A DNA stretch of 64,000 nucleotides from Neofusicoccum parvum (taxonomy: Eukaryota > Ascomycota > Dothideomycetes > Botryosphaeriales > Botryosphaeriaceae), in assembly GCA_020912385.1 (NCBI GenBank), contig CP087211.1:310001-374000 (forward strand), given 5' to 3'. This document shows positions 33,611 to 44,156 of the stretch, piece by piece. Under the pieces are notes generated by a model that saw only the letters and a list, made by a program, of their open reading frames with translations, made no database searches and had not been told where the DNA came from. A program made the position numbers and the translations under genes. Every line of letters starts with the position of its first letter. Position 1 is the stretch's first letter.

Positions 33611-35553
33611 CTAAGCAGGCCCAATATTTTCAACGTGAACAGCAGCAGGTTCCTTCGCCACAAGCTTCTTAGCCGGCGCTGCCTCCTCAATTCGCCTTCT
33701 CTCTGCCTCAATAACCTCGGCTGGTCTCTCTCTTTGCTTTGCCACTTTATTTCCTACCTTAATGATAGTGCTATTGCCTGAGTCGCGGTCGAAGTACTCG
33801 TCCAGATCCTCGAGCGTTCTGTTGGCAGTTTCTGGGTAGAGGAAGTACACGGTGGGGATGAATATGAGATTGAAGCACGCAAAGACTACACGTGATCAGC
33901 TTTCATCTAATAGAAGGAGAGTCCACAGTGAACTTACTGATGTAGAACCGGTAGCCAATGCTTGCGATAGCCGGCGGAGTGAATTGCGTGCACACAAATC
34001 CGAAGAGCCAATTCGTCGATGTTGCTGCTGCGGCTCCCTTGGCACGCATGGACAGACTGTTGACCTCTGCTTGATAGACCCACGGTACCATTCCCCAGGT
34101 ACATCCGAATGCTGCATAGTAGAAGAAGAGGAACGTGATTGCCACTGCACCCCACTGCACGGAGTATCAGCCATATTGCCAGAGACACACTATCAATGCA
34201 GCGCCCTACCTGAGTCGGTGCGTTTGCCAGAAGAGCAACGGAGATTGCCACCATAATATAAGCGAAGAATTGCAGGGAAGAGCCGGAGATCATGAGGTCA
34301 CGGCGGCCAAAGCGATCAATCATCCAAAAGCATAAGGCAGAGGAGATGGCGTAGGATGTGGCGTTGCATCCTGTCAAGACGCGAGCCATGAATTCGGTCA
34401 TGCCGAGGTTCCTCTCGAGGATTATGGGGAAGTAGTAGTTCAGTGCGTTGATGCCTCCAAATTGCTAATGGAGCGTGAGTGACTTTGGGAGACATCAGAA
34501 GGGTGCTGAGAACATACCTGCATGAATTGGGTTCCGCATCCGAGCAACATCCGCTTCAAGTGGCCGGACCGGTCTCTGCAAAGAATAACCTCCTTGAAGC
34601 TGATGTTGGACTCACGCTCCAGTTCGATGGCACCTGCAATGGAAGCGAGCTCGCGGTGAACGACTGGATCATCTCGACTAAGCCCGTTCCCAAGGTACCG
34701 GCGGAGGGCGTCCTGAGCGTCATCGACGCGGCCTCTGAGTAGAAGCCATCTGGGAGAATCAGGAACGAAGCACAGAGCCACGAGAAGTACGGTGCATGGA
34801 ACCAGCTGAAGAGCCAAGGGAAGTCTCCACTGCAAGCCGTTGCTGAAGAAGGAACACCCAAGCGTGAGCCAGCTTGCAGTCATGTAAAGAAGGACATTGT
34901 GGAGAACGACAATCACGGATAATTTGCCACGGCGTGGACCCCTGCATGATTCGGCTTGGAAGATGCCGCATGTGCTGCTCGTCATTCCTGTTTCCGCATC
35001 AGTCGGTGAGAAACGGCTCAGTGGGCCATGCAATTCAACTTACCATTTCCGAATCCATTGACTACGCGGCCGACAATAAGTTGCGGAAATGACCACGACA
35101 AGAACTGCAGGACTGCTCCAATGGCGCTCAACACAGCGCCTACCCGGAGAGTGTTCTTTCGGCCCAGTCTGTCCCCGTAGATGGCGGCCAGCAGACAACC
35201 AACAAGATTGCCGAGCTGCAGGCATTGTAAGTTGATGCAAAGTTCGACAAGCTCGATTCACTCACTGAAAAGCAGCTGGCGGTGATGCCTTGGATGTCAG
35301 GATCTTTCGTTTGAGGGAAGGTGTTGATGAAGTCGGAGCTGATGAGAATGCCACTGATCACACCCTAGACATGGTGAGATGGTTGGTCAGGGTGAAGACT
35401 GCAGCCGGCTTACTTGGTCGTAGCCATACCAGGCCTGCATTGCTGTCGTCAGCGTCGGTGTCGGCGGTGAGGCAGCGAGTCATTTACCTGGGCAGCTGAG
35501 TTGGCAGTTGTGAGAACTATCTCAAGAGCTGAGCCCTCCAGATCCCCCAACAT
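33611..35553 (-). CDS. MFS sugar transporter (SP family)
   Basis: Plasma-membrane sugar:proton symporter-type protein of 524 aa. It is assembled from eight exons: 35488-35553, 35414-35434, 35266-35364, 35044-35215, 34518-34987, 34210-34464, 33938-34154 and 33611-33885. All introns are GT..AG and all phases agree. Sugar-porter signatures appear in order: GYDQGVISG in helix 1, GDRLGRK in loop 2-3, PDSPRWLLLRGR in the central loop, QQFGGINALNYYFP in helix 7, DRFGRRDL in loop 8-9 and PETANRTLEDLDEYF after helix 12. The second exon has only 21 nt (AWYGYDQ). A long basic/Ala tail ends the protein. The family fits lactose/hexose-type permeases, but the substrate is not determinable. It shares its promoter with the divergent Zn2Cys6 gene at 35945. 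Confidence 0.93.
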
Positions 35554-35944
35554 GCTGTTGATTTCTGGCAAGAGATGTCCGGGTGGATTTCAGTTGTCTG
35601 CGGGAGAATTTCTTGAGCATGCTGCAGGCAGGAATTGCAAGGGACATGGCGGCCATTTTATGATCGGCAGCGTTCGTGGTTCGGCAACGGCCGAAATGCG
35701 GAGAGACGAAGCTTGGAATCCGGGGCTGGCGCGGCGCTCAAAACGCGGGGAAATCTGGGGTGGAGATGGTCCGTGATGGCAGCAGGCAGACGAGAGCAGG
35801 TGCTGTGCGGGGAGACATGGCCCGCCCGCGGGGCGTCTGAAGCAGCCGCGATCACCAGCCCCAGCCCCGCGGGCCGTCTGCGCCGTCCTCACTTCTCCCC
35901 GCACCCATCACGCCCCGGCCGTGTGTTGAGAGCCGTCGTCCACA
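35554..35944. promoter_or_regulatory. Divergent promoter with CGG-N6-CCG zinc-cluster site
   Basis: A 391-bp region between the sugar transporter (leftward) and a Zn2Cys6 regulator (rightward). At 35680-35695 there is an inverted repeat TTCGGCAACGGCCGAA containing CGG-N6-CCG (35682-35693). This is the spacing bound by Ppr1-type binuclear-cluster dimers. The position midway between the two genes makes joint control or autoregulation plausible. Confidence 0.5.
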
Positions 35945-38014
35945 ATGCCGTCAGACCACAGCGCGCCGTCCTCGCCGTCGTCAAGGGGAGCAAACAGGAG
36001 CAAGACCGTGTATGATCGCAACCAAGACAGCGCGAGAACTTCCCGTGTGGCTGATTGCGTGTGCACTCTGCAGCTGTTCATTCTGCCGCCAACGCAAGGT
36101 CGGCTGTGACCGCCAGCTTCCCCGATGTGGCTTCTGTGCGAGAAACAGAGTCGAGTGCCGCTATGCGTCCGGCAACAGGCGGCCCGGCCTCCGTGCTGGC
36201 TATGTCTCGCAGCTCGAGACTCGATTAGGTCGCGCTCAACCAAGTCCCCTGCCTATGTCGGCTGCTGACATGATCCCCGCAGGCGAGCTGGAGGACCGAG
36301 TGCGGAACCTGGAGCATGGCCATCTTCCAAACTCCGAGCCATACACCCCGTCAATTGATCCCTCCCAGCATTACGCAGCACCCACGACGCATGCTGAGAC
36401 TGCCATGGGAGACGTCTCCGCCGACATACAGCAGCAGCCCAGTCCCTCCGCAACTTCTGCTGGCCAGGACCAGATCCACTCAATCCACAACTTGCTCTCT
36501 CCTGCACTGGCAATCGAGCTATGCGGTATCTGGTTCGACATGTACCATCCTTGGTTCCCAATCTTGCACCAGCCCTCCCTGTCTGAGAGCCTGCATGCGT
36601 CGCATGATCTGGAGCAATGCACCCACTTTCTCACCGTAAAGGCTATCGCCGCAGTCACGCTCACCCATACGCGCTCATTGTTGGCCACGACCGACCAACT
36701 AAAGAGATGGTCTAAGGAGTTGAGGGATCAAGTCCTTGTCGAGGCCGTTGAGCAGTCTTCACTCCATTCCATCCAGGCTCTGCTGATTCTATCCAACTTG
36801 GACTGTGGTGATGGCAGATCTTCCAAGTTTTGGAATCTGATAGCGTTATGCAAACGGTAATTGGGCTCACTTTTGATGTTTTTATTCACTAATACGTATC
36901 AGAATGACCCTCCAGCTCGGATTACGAGACTACGTGGCCAACCAAGGCAACGACTTCAGTGGTCGCTCAACCATTCCACCGCGCCTGCTCCCGCTACCGT
37001 GTACTATCATCGACAGGGAAGAGCGCATCCGCGCCTACTGGATGACCGAACTCCTTGACAGCATCTCAACACTCGGCGCTGGTTGGAACAGCACCATCTC
37101 ACCGCCACCTGATGTCTCTGCCGTCCTACCATGCAGTGACTCCATTTGGGCCTTCCCCGAGCACATCATCAACATCTGGTCGATAGGCGAGTTTCACTTC
37201 TCGTCAGCCTTCTCCCTGTGCATCATCCTGAGCACCAGCGAGCTATGGCACGTCCACCGCTTCCTCCAGCAATCCTTCGACCTCCGCATCTACGAGCAAA
37301 AAAGCCGCTTCCAAGCCGAATCCCAGCAAATCGACGAGCGCCTCACCACCTGGCGCGCCGAATTCGTCGCCGCCGTCTACCGCCTGATCAACACCGAGCA
37401 CGCGCAAGAAGAACGCGCCGAGATGGACCCCAACATCGTCCTCACCAACTGCATCCTCGACTGGTCCGTCCCGCTCCCCCCTCCCCTCCACCCCACTAAC
37501 CCCCGCCCGCAGCGCCGTCATCATCCTCTTCCAACGCCTCTCCCCCAGCCCCGCCGGCATCACCGCGCCCTGCGACCCCTGGCCCTACGCCACCAACCGC
37601 TGCATCTACGCCGCCGACGACCTCTCCGCGAAGCTGCGCCAAGCCTCCGACGCCGAGCTGCGCGTCGCCAACCCGAACCTGCTGGCCGCGGTGTTCGCGG
37701 CCGCGCGCTTCTATCTCGTGTACGCGAAGGCGGTGGGCGCGGAGCTGCCGCGCAACCTGCGGGTGCTGGTGCGGGCGCTGCGCGTGTGCGGCGAGCGCTG
37801 GGAGCTGGCGCGCCGGCTGGGCGCCGTGCTGCAGACGGCGGCGGCCGAGCACCAGGTGCCCGTGTTCATGAGCAGCCTGCCCGTGCAGTTCTTCGACCCG
37901 CAGTTCTCGAGCCTCGAGGTGGGGGATGCGGTGGTCGATGCGGCGGGGGCGTTGGAGGAGGTTATGGGGTTGGGGGTGCTCGGGGGTGCGGGGGCGGAGG
38001 GCGCGGTGGGGTGA
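35945..38014 (+). CDS. Zn2Cys6 transcription factor with fungal-specific domain
   Basis: Nuclear regulator of 636 aa, exons 35945-36009, 36074-36856, 36903-37463 and 37513-38014, phases consistent. Splicing the first intron (GTATGA..CAG, 64 nt) yields RSKTVCSFCRQRKVGCD. The cluster is C-x2-C-x6-C-x6-C-x2-C-x6-C. An ATG at 36012 inside that intron would also give an open frame but a poorer N-terminus. A short coiled linker (LEDRVRNLEH) leads to the regulatory domain (IELCGIWFDMYHPWFPILHQPSL). RIRAYWMTELLDSISTLGAGWN is characteristic of this group. The third intron has a C-rich body and branch CTAAC. The last exon changes from C-ending to G-ending codons. The divergent sugar transporter is the natural first candidate target. 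Confidence 0.9.
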
Positions 38015-38492
38015 GGGTTTGGACGGATGGCCAGGGGATCAAGGCTAAAATAAAGGGGATGGAGTGCTTCGTTTAGACGGGTAGGCGATCTTTCTTTTTT
38101 CGAACATGACCAGATGCCACGATGCTCTTTGCTGAGAGGACGACGAGAAAGTGGGGTTTGTGATACAAGGCATAGGGCATCGACACTGACTTGGTTGACG
38201 ATGATTGGAAGCCCCGCAATGCCTTGTTACACCACAGATCAGGCAGCCGTTGCGAGACAAGATGCATTCCACTCAACGCAGTCTCCACTTATTGATAAGG
38301 CCGTTTTGCACTGCCCCTCTACGGCTAAGTGCAGGTATAAGAAGCCGAGCCGATCGCCGTCAAAGCAGGAGGTTCCATCCTTTGCGACCGACGCACGACA
38401 GATACTTTTCTTTGTACTGCTTGTCGTGTCTCGGTCGTCTCCCTCAAAGCTGACCTTTGACAAACGGGCAACATATTTTTTCTTCTGAAAAC
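38015..38492. other. Intergenic
   Basis: A 478-bp gap between the regulator's end and the second HET gene, holding the latter's promoter. Nothing else is seen. Confidence 0.5.
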
Positions 38493-41277
38493 ATGAACAA
38501 CGATCTGAATAGTGATCTTGACGATTGTCGCTGTCATCAGCCCGATCCCTGGGTGGATGACCTACGACGAACGCTTTGCTTCACTTGCATGGGCTCATTT
38601 GTATGTTCCAATCCGACATTCTTTTCTCGAGAACATTACTACTACATAGAAGGACTACTATGAATATGAGATCCTCCGCTCGATCAGCGAGTTCCGCTTG
38701 TTGAAGCTTTATCCAGCGCCTACCAGAGACTCCGACCTTTGCTGCGAATTATTCCACGCCGATCTCAACGACCAGCCGAAATACGAAAACGAATACATCG
38801 GCGGGCCAGAATATGATGCAGTATCATATACTTGGGGAGACCCACTGCGCTGCGGGCGTATCTTTCACCTTGACGGAATGGTCCTGGCTATCACCAAGAA
38901 TTGCGAGGATGCCCTGAGAGATCTGCGCTCCAAATCTCAGCACAAAATCCTTTGGATAGACGCACTGTGTATCAATCAGACCGACAACAATGAAAGAGGA
39001 CACCAGGTCAAACTGATGCAACGGATCTATGCACATGCTCAACACGTCTTGATCTACCTTGGACCTACTCTTTCCCCCGAAATTGCCCAGTCATTCACGT
39101 ACCTCAAGGGCCTAGAACCTGGTAGAAGTAATGACCAGCCTGGAATCACTGCATTGGTTTCCATGCCATGGTTTAAGAGAGTATGGGTACTCCAAGAGGT
39201 TGCTGTGGCTCAGAAGCCGACCATTATCATTGGCCCAGATGCCTTCCAATGGGGCGCCCTTGCTCTGGGAAGGCTCGATCGATTTGGCTTGTCGGCCGCT
39301 GACACCACTGGAGTCATACCGCCTGTTCTTCGACTCGCAAGCGGAAACAGCAAACCGTTAGACGATGTAATCTCACTTATCAGCACTGCCCGAGGCTGTT
39401 TGTCATCCGATCCTCGAGACAAGATATATGCTCTTCTAGGGCTCCTAAAACAGAGGGACAGACTGGAAATATTACCCGATTACAACATACCAGCCAACAT
39501 TCTCTATACCCAGGTCACACAACAGATCATCCAATCCACAAATCATCTGGATATTTTATCAGAGACTGGGAAAGAGTCAAGATGTAGCGGTGAAAGCAAG
39601 AACATTATGGTTGGACTCCAAATGCTCGAGCAACATGTCAACGAGGTATTTCATGATTCTGCAGGGGCCAAAGAGAGGCTATCAGTTGTCGAATCCTTCT
39701 TTCGAGCGGACTTAGGTCTCAAAAGTTCCACAGAGCTTTTAAAGGAACCTAATTTTTGGAGTTCATTTAAACGTTCCATGTTTTGGTACAGGGTCGGAGA
39801 TTGTTTGATGTCCATTCTGGCGAAGACAGATACCCATCAAAACTTTCCTGACCACCATACGGCCATTTATCAACCTGGATTTCCCACTGCTTCAAAAGTT
39901 GCAAATATGCTTGAGCTCACGCATGTGAAAGAACTCATCATTGGACTACAAGCTTTCTTTATGAAAGATGAAATGGAAATGCTCCTAAAGCCTCTACAGC
40001 GACCCCCTGTTGATCTGCTTGAGGAGGTTCTCAACCCTGATAGAGGTTCCTCGAAGGTGCAAATAACCGAGGAGCATGGTTATAAGTCTTTGCACGACCG
40101 GTTGTCTGATGCTCCGAAATGGTGGCATTCAGAGAAGAATTTTCAGCAATTCGTCAAGGAATTGGAATACTCTTTTCAAGTCTCAGCCGTTGACTTGCGA
40201 GCAATCAAAAGTAACGGAACAATTTTCATTGACCGACGAAGCGGAAGTTTGGCAGCTAGCAGGTCTATTTCCATTGACTATGGATATTTTCGGGAAGGCG
40301 ACGAGCCAATCGTGCTTAAAATTACCGTCACAACCATAGAGGACTATGGCGGGAACTTAGGATTCAGACATCGGCCTAGAGATGAAATTCGGTGGGGCTC
40401 TGATCTAAGTACTTTGGTCTTGAATTGCCTTGCACGCGCTGAACTCAGGTTGGGACTGGAGATAGCGGAGAAACTTACACATGCCTTTAAAAGGCTCAGA
40501 AAGCTTGACACGGAACTGGGAGTATTGGGTGCAAAGAAGAGACTGGCAAACATATCTGACGGCCTTCCGTTTACGAAAGGCGGATTCCAAGACGAACATG
40601 AGACCCTCGGCGTTTATCCAGCTACCAACATCCTTCAATTGCCATCATGGGTACCAGACCTCAGCAAATCCGCTAGATGTTCTTCACTCGACGCCTGGAG
40701 ATCAGAACAATGCCGCGAACACGGTAGTGTAGCACGGGCTGTCCCCCGATCTTGCTCTTCATCATCAAAAGCGCTGAAAGTTACAGCACTCCGCGTTGAA
40801 CGTCTCAATAGTCCCGAAATTCTACAAGACCACGTACGTGTTTTTCCGTATGTTTTTAGAAGAGATGTTGGCAACACCACCGTTTTCATTCGCACCGATA
40901 GCCCGGAGACCGTGCGTGCAGACTTTGCGAGGAGTTTCAATTCTATGGACTATGGTGGACCAATTGAGTTGGTGTATTCTTTCTGCAAAGGCCGCTACTT
41001 TAGCATGAAAGAGCACTCATTTGCATTCTGCCCATGCGAAGCCGAGCCTAGCGATATAATATGTCTCATCTACGGCTCCCGAGTCCCTTATGTGTTGAGG
41101 TCGAAGGGTTCGGCGGATGGTCAGGGCTTTGAGTTGATCGGAGAGTGCTATCTCCATGGGCTAAAGGGACGTAATTCGCTAGGAAGCGATTACGACTACC
41201 GAAACCTTTTGGGGGCCTTCTCTTGTTACTTTGACGAGACAACAGATCTTCCGTGGGAAACCATATTTCTCGAATAG
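38493..41277 (+). CDS. HET-domain protein, intact
   Basis: Heterokaryon-incompatibility-type protein of 911 aa, exons 38493-38600 and 38650-41277 (intron GTATGT..TAG, 49 nt). The first exon gives a Cys-containing lead (DDLRRTLCFTCMGSF) that splices to KDYYEYEILRSISEFRLLKLYPAP, the usual entry to a HET domain. Domain motifs are YDAVSYTWGDP, ILWIDALCINQTDNNERGHQV, VLIYLGPT, WFKRVWVLQEVAVA and DPRDKIYALLGLL. The C-terminus carries IICLIYGSRVPYVLR and FELIGECYLHGLKGRN, separated by only a few residues. A long charged middle region has no recognised domain. The expected role is non-self recognition leading to cell death; the partner is unknown. It is related in layout to the HET gene at 26.4-29.1 kb but not a close copy. 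Confidence 0.92.
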
Positions 41278-41907
41278 TTTCTTTTGGCGATGTTTCCCAT
41301 CCTTCGGTTGTTTGTTGTTTCTCCAAATATTTGCAGCTATGGTTTTGTTGCAGTTTATTGTATCATAAAATTTCCGGCTTCTTGAAAGACTCTATCTCTA
41401 TTCTGTTGTGCAGCTTGGCTGAAACAGAGGAAGAGATCACTACAGGGCTGCACTATACCCGATGCAAACCGGAAGGAAGATTTTCAAGCTTATCATTAAA
41501 CTCACTATCTACCTTGGCTGCACAGCCTCTGCACAACCGTGCGTAATAAGCGTGGGTTGCCTGAAAGGTCGGCCAACGAGCGGCTGTGCTAAACGCGTAA
41601 ATCGTATTCGTTGTGCAAAGCAATACGACGTCCTCTGATTGGCCCCGTATTTGTGCATCGCGGTTCGGATCCAATACCATCCCACCAACCTCGTACGAGC
41701 CGGGAAGCTTACCACAAAAACATCCGGATGGCTGTAGAAGAGTGTGTGCAGTGGCTGTGCTACGCTCAAACGCTATTCAGGATGGCGGGCTTCAGAGATG
41801 CCAGTTCCGATGCGCTCGAATATGCAGACCAGTGCTCACCTATATAGTTTCTTGGAACGGCGCAAAAAAATGGATCATCTCAGACTGTCCAAATCCTCCT
41901 TCCAAAA
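41278..41907. other. Intergenic, P450 promoter
   Basis: A 630-bp gap carrying the HET gene's 3' end and the P450 promoter. No further gene is supported. Confidence 0.5.
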
Positions 41908-43517
41908 ATGGCTCTATCATATGCTGCATTTTTGGCTCTTCCCCTCCTGCTCTTTGCAGCACAAGCAATCTACAATATATTCATCAATCCTCTACGCCGA
42001 TTCCCCGGCCCTCCACTCGCTGCCGCAACCAAAGGGTTATGGCTCTGGCATAGGGTTCGCGGGTCGTCAGTTCCCTGGATCACCGAGCTCCACCGCCAAT
42101 ATGGCGATGTCGTCCGTGTGGCTCCAGACCATCTCTCCTACATCAACCCCCAAGCCTGGAAAGACATCTACGGCCACAAGACGCCATCAGGGACCGGAAA
42201 CCTGCCCAAAGACCTGCGCTACTACGGCCCTCCTCCCACTGGCGGAGTAGGCATCATCAGCGCCAATGACGCCGACCACGCTCGCCTCCGTCGCAACCTT
42301 TCGCACGCCTTTTCCGAGAAGGCGCTCGTGGCGCAAGACTCCATGATCCGTTCCCACGTTGAGCTGCTTGTCGAGAAACTCCGCGACGCGGCCGTCGGCA
42401 GCAGCTCCATTGACATGGTGCGCATGTTCAACTTCATAACCTTCGACATCATGGCCGACCTGACGTTCGGAGAATCGCTTGGCCTGCTGGAACAGACCGA
42501 ATACATCCCCTGGGTGGCATCGATCGTCTCCACCATCAAGGCAATCGGCATCATCTGGGGGATCCAGAGCGCCATGCCGCTGCTCATGCCTCTGGTGAAG
42601 CGCACCGTTCTACGTCGCATGAACGATGCCGCCATGAAGCACGCGCTGTTCTCGAAGGAGCATGTCGACAAGCGCCTCGCGCGCGAAACGACTCGCCCGG
42701 ACATCTGGACGTTCGTGCTGCGCAACCAGGGCGGGGAGAAGGGGCTGTCACTCCAGGAGATGCATTCGGCCGGCTCGGCCTTGATGGGCGCCGGCACGGA
42801 GACGACGGCCACGCTGCTCAGCGGCGCTTTCTGGTACCTCTGCACCAACCCGGAGAAGCTCGACAGGTTGACGGACGAGGTGCGCCAGGCGTTCGCGGCC
42901 GAGGAAGTCACCATGCAGTCGCTGGCGCAGCTGCCGTACCTGTACGCCGTACTGCAGGAATCTCTGCGCCTGTTTCCGCCCCCGGCGTCGGGCCTGCCGC
43001 GGGTGGTGCCGTCGGGAGGGGCGACTATTTGCGGGGTGCCTGTTCCGGAGAAGGTGAGTGGGATCAGTCTGAATGCTCCGCTAAGGGGGAACTGGCCAGA
43101 AAGCTGACTGTCAATAGACAACCGTATACGTGTCCCATTACGCTGCCTATCATAACCCGTCCAACTTCCACGACCCCGACGCCTTCCATCCCGAACGATG
43201 GCTTCCAGAAGCGGACGCGCGCTTTGCTAATGATAAGCGAAACGTATTGGAGCCTTTCAGCTTCGGGCCGAGGAACTGCGTTGGGAAGAAGTTAGTGCTC
43301 CCTCCTTTTTCTACAGTAGATTGCTAATCAAGTATTGTGCAGTCTTGCGTGGCACGAAATGCGCGTCATCCTTGCGCACATCGTCCTGAACTTCGACATG
43401 AAGCTTTCCCAGCAGACCGATCGCGATTGGTCGAACCAGAAAGCATACATTGTTTGGGACAAAAAGCCACTCTTCATCGAGTTTTCAGAAGCTCGGGCTC
43501 AGGGTGTTGGTGCGTAA
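41908..43517 (+). CDS. Cytochrome P450 monooxygenase
   Basis: Membrane-bound heme monooxygenase of 497 aa, exons 41908-43053, 43118-43290 and 43343-43517. An N-terminal hydrophobic anchor ([20 protein letters not shown]) is followed by the proline hinge RRFPGPPLA. The I-helix oxygen motif is GAGTETTAT, the K-helix motif is ESLR, and FHPERW is the PERF-type motif. The heme loop [11 protein letters not shown] joins across the last intron to NLAWHEMR. This is a microsomal fungal P450; family and substrate are not assignable. It lies 640 bp upstream of and co-oriented with a flavin monooxygenase, which suggests a shared pathway. Exon phases sum to a complete frame. Confidence 0.95.
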
Positions 43518-44156
43518 GCAGAGAAGAGTTGTTATCGCTGGCAAGGAAGCGTGAATTTTGCACTGAACTCATATCAACTTCAACTGACATGCTCGGAACC
43601 TGCTCAATTCACGGGCGCAATGTGGAGGCGGTGGGACTTTCTTTTCTTAGGAGGCGGATTGGCAGAGTTTTCCACTGTAAATTGTTCAAATTCATCTCCT
43701 ACTAAACAGAACATAGACAACGTCATTCTACTCGACAATAACCGAGATGCATCATGAAAATCACAGCAGCGGCGGCACACAATCCGTGTTCCAGCGGGGC
43801 GCCGATCGTCCGCTGCCCCTCCCCCGCAACCCCACGGCGAAACGGGCCATGTCTTCCCGCGAGCCTTTGCAGATCCCCCAACCTCCAGTTCCGCGTCGAC
43901 ATTACTTTTTCTCAACTCGCGCCGTACACGGCCCGTACAGCATCAGCAGCCTACAGTCCCAATGCATCACATGCGAAGCGGGGTAGTGACGATGACCCGC
44001 CTTCGACAGCAGGAAGACAACCCACTGCACGCCCACTTCACCAGAGAGCGCGTATAAGACCGCACTCCCAAAAACCCCAATCCACCACAACAGCAACCTC
44101 TCCATCTCCTTCTACCAACCCTAAACCCCGACACAACCACGCACCCACCACCAACC
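43518..44156. other. Intergenic, FMO promoter
   Basis: A 639-bp gap between the P450 and the flavin monooxygenase, with a C/A-rich leader just before the ATG at 44157. Open frames here are extensions of out-of-frame reading into the monooxygenase gene. Confidence 0.5.
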
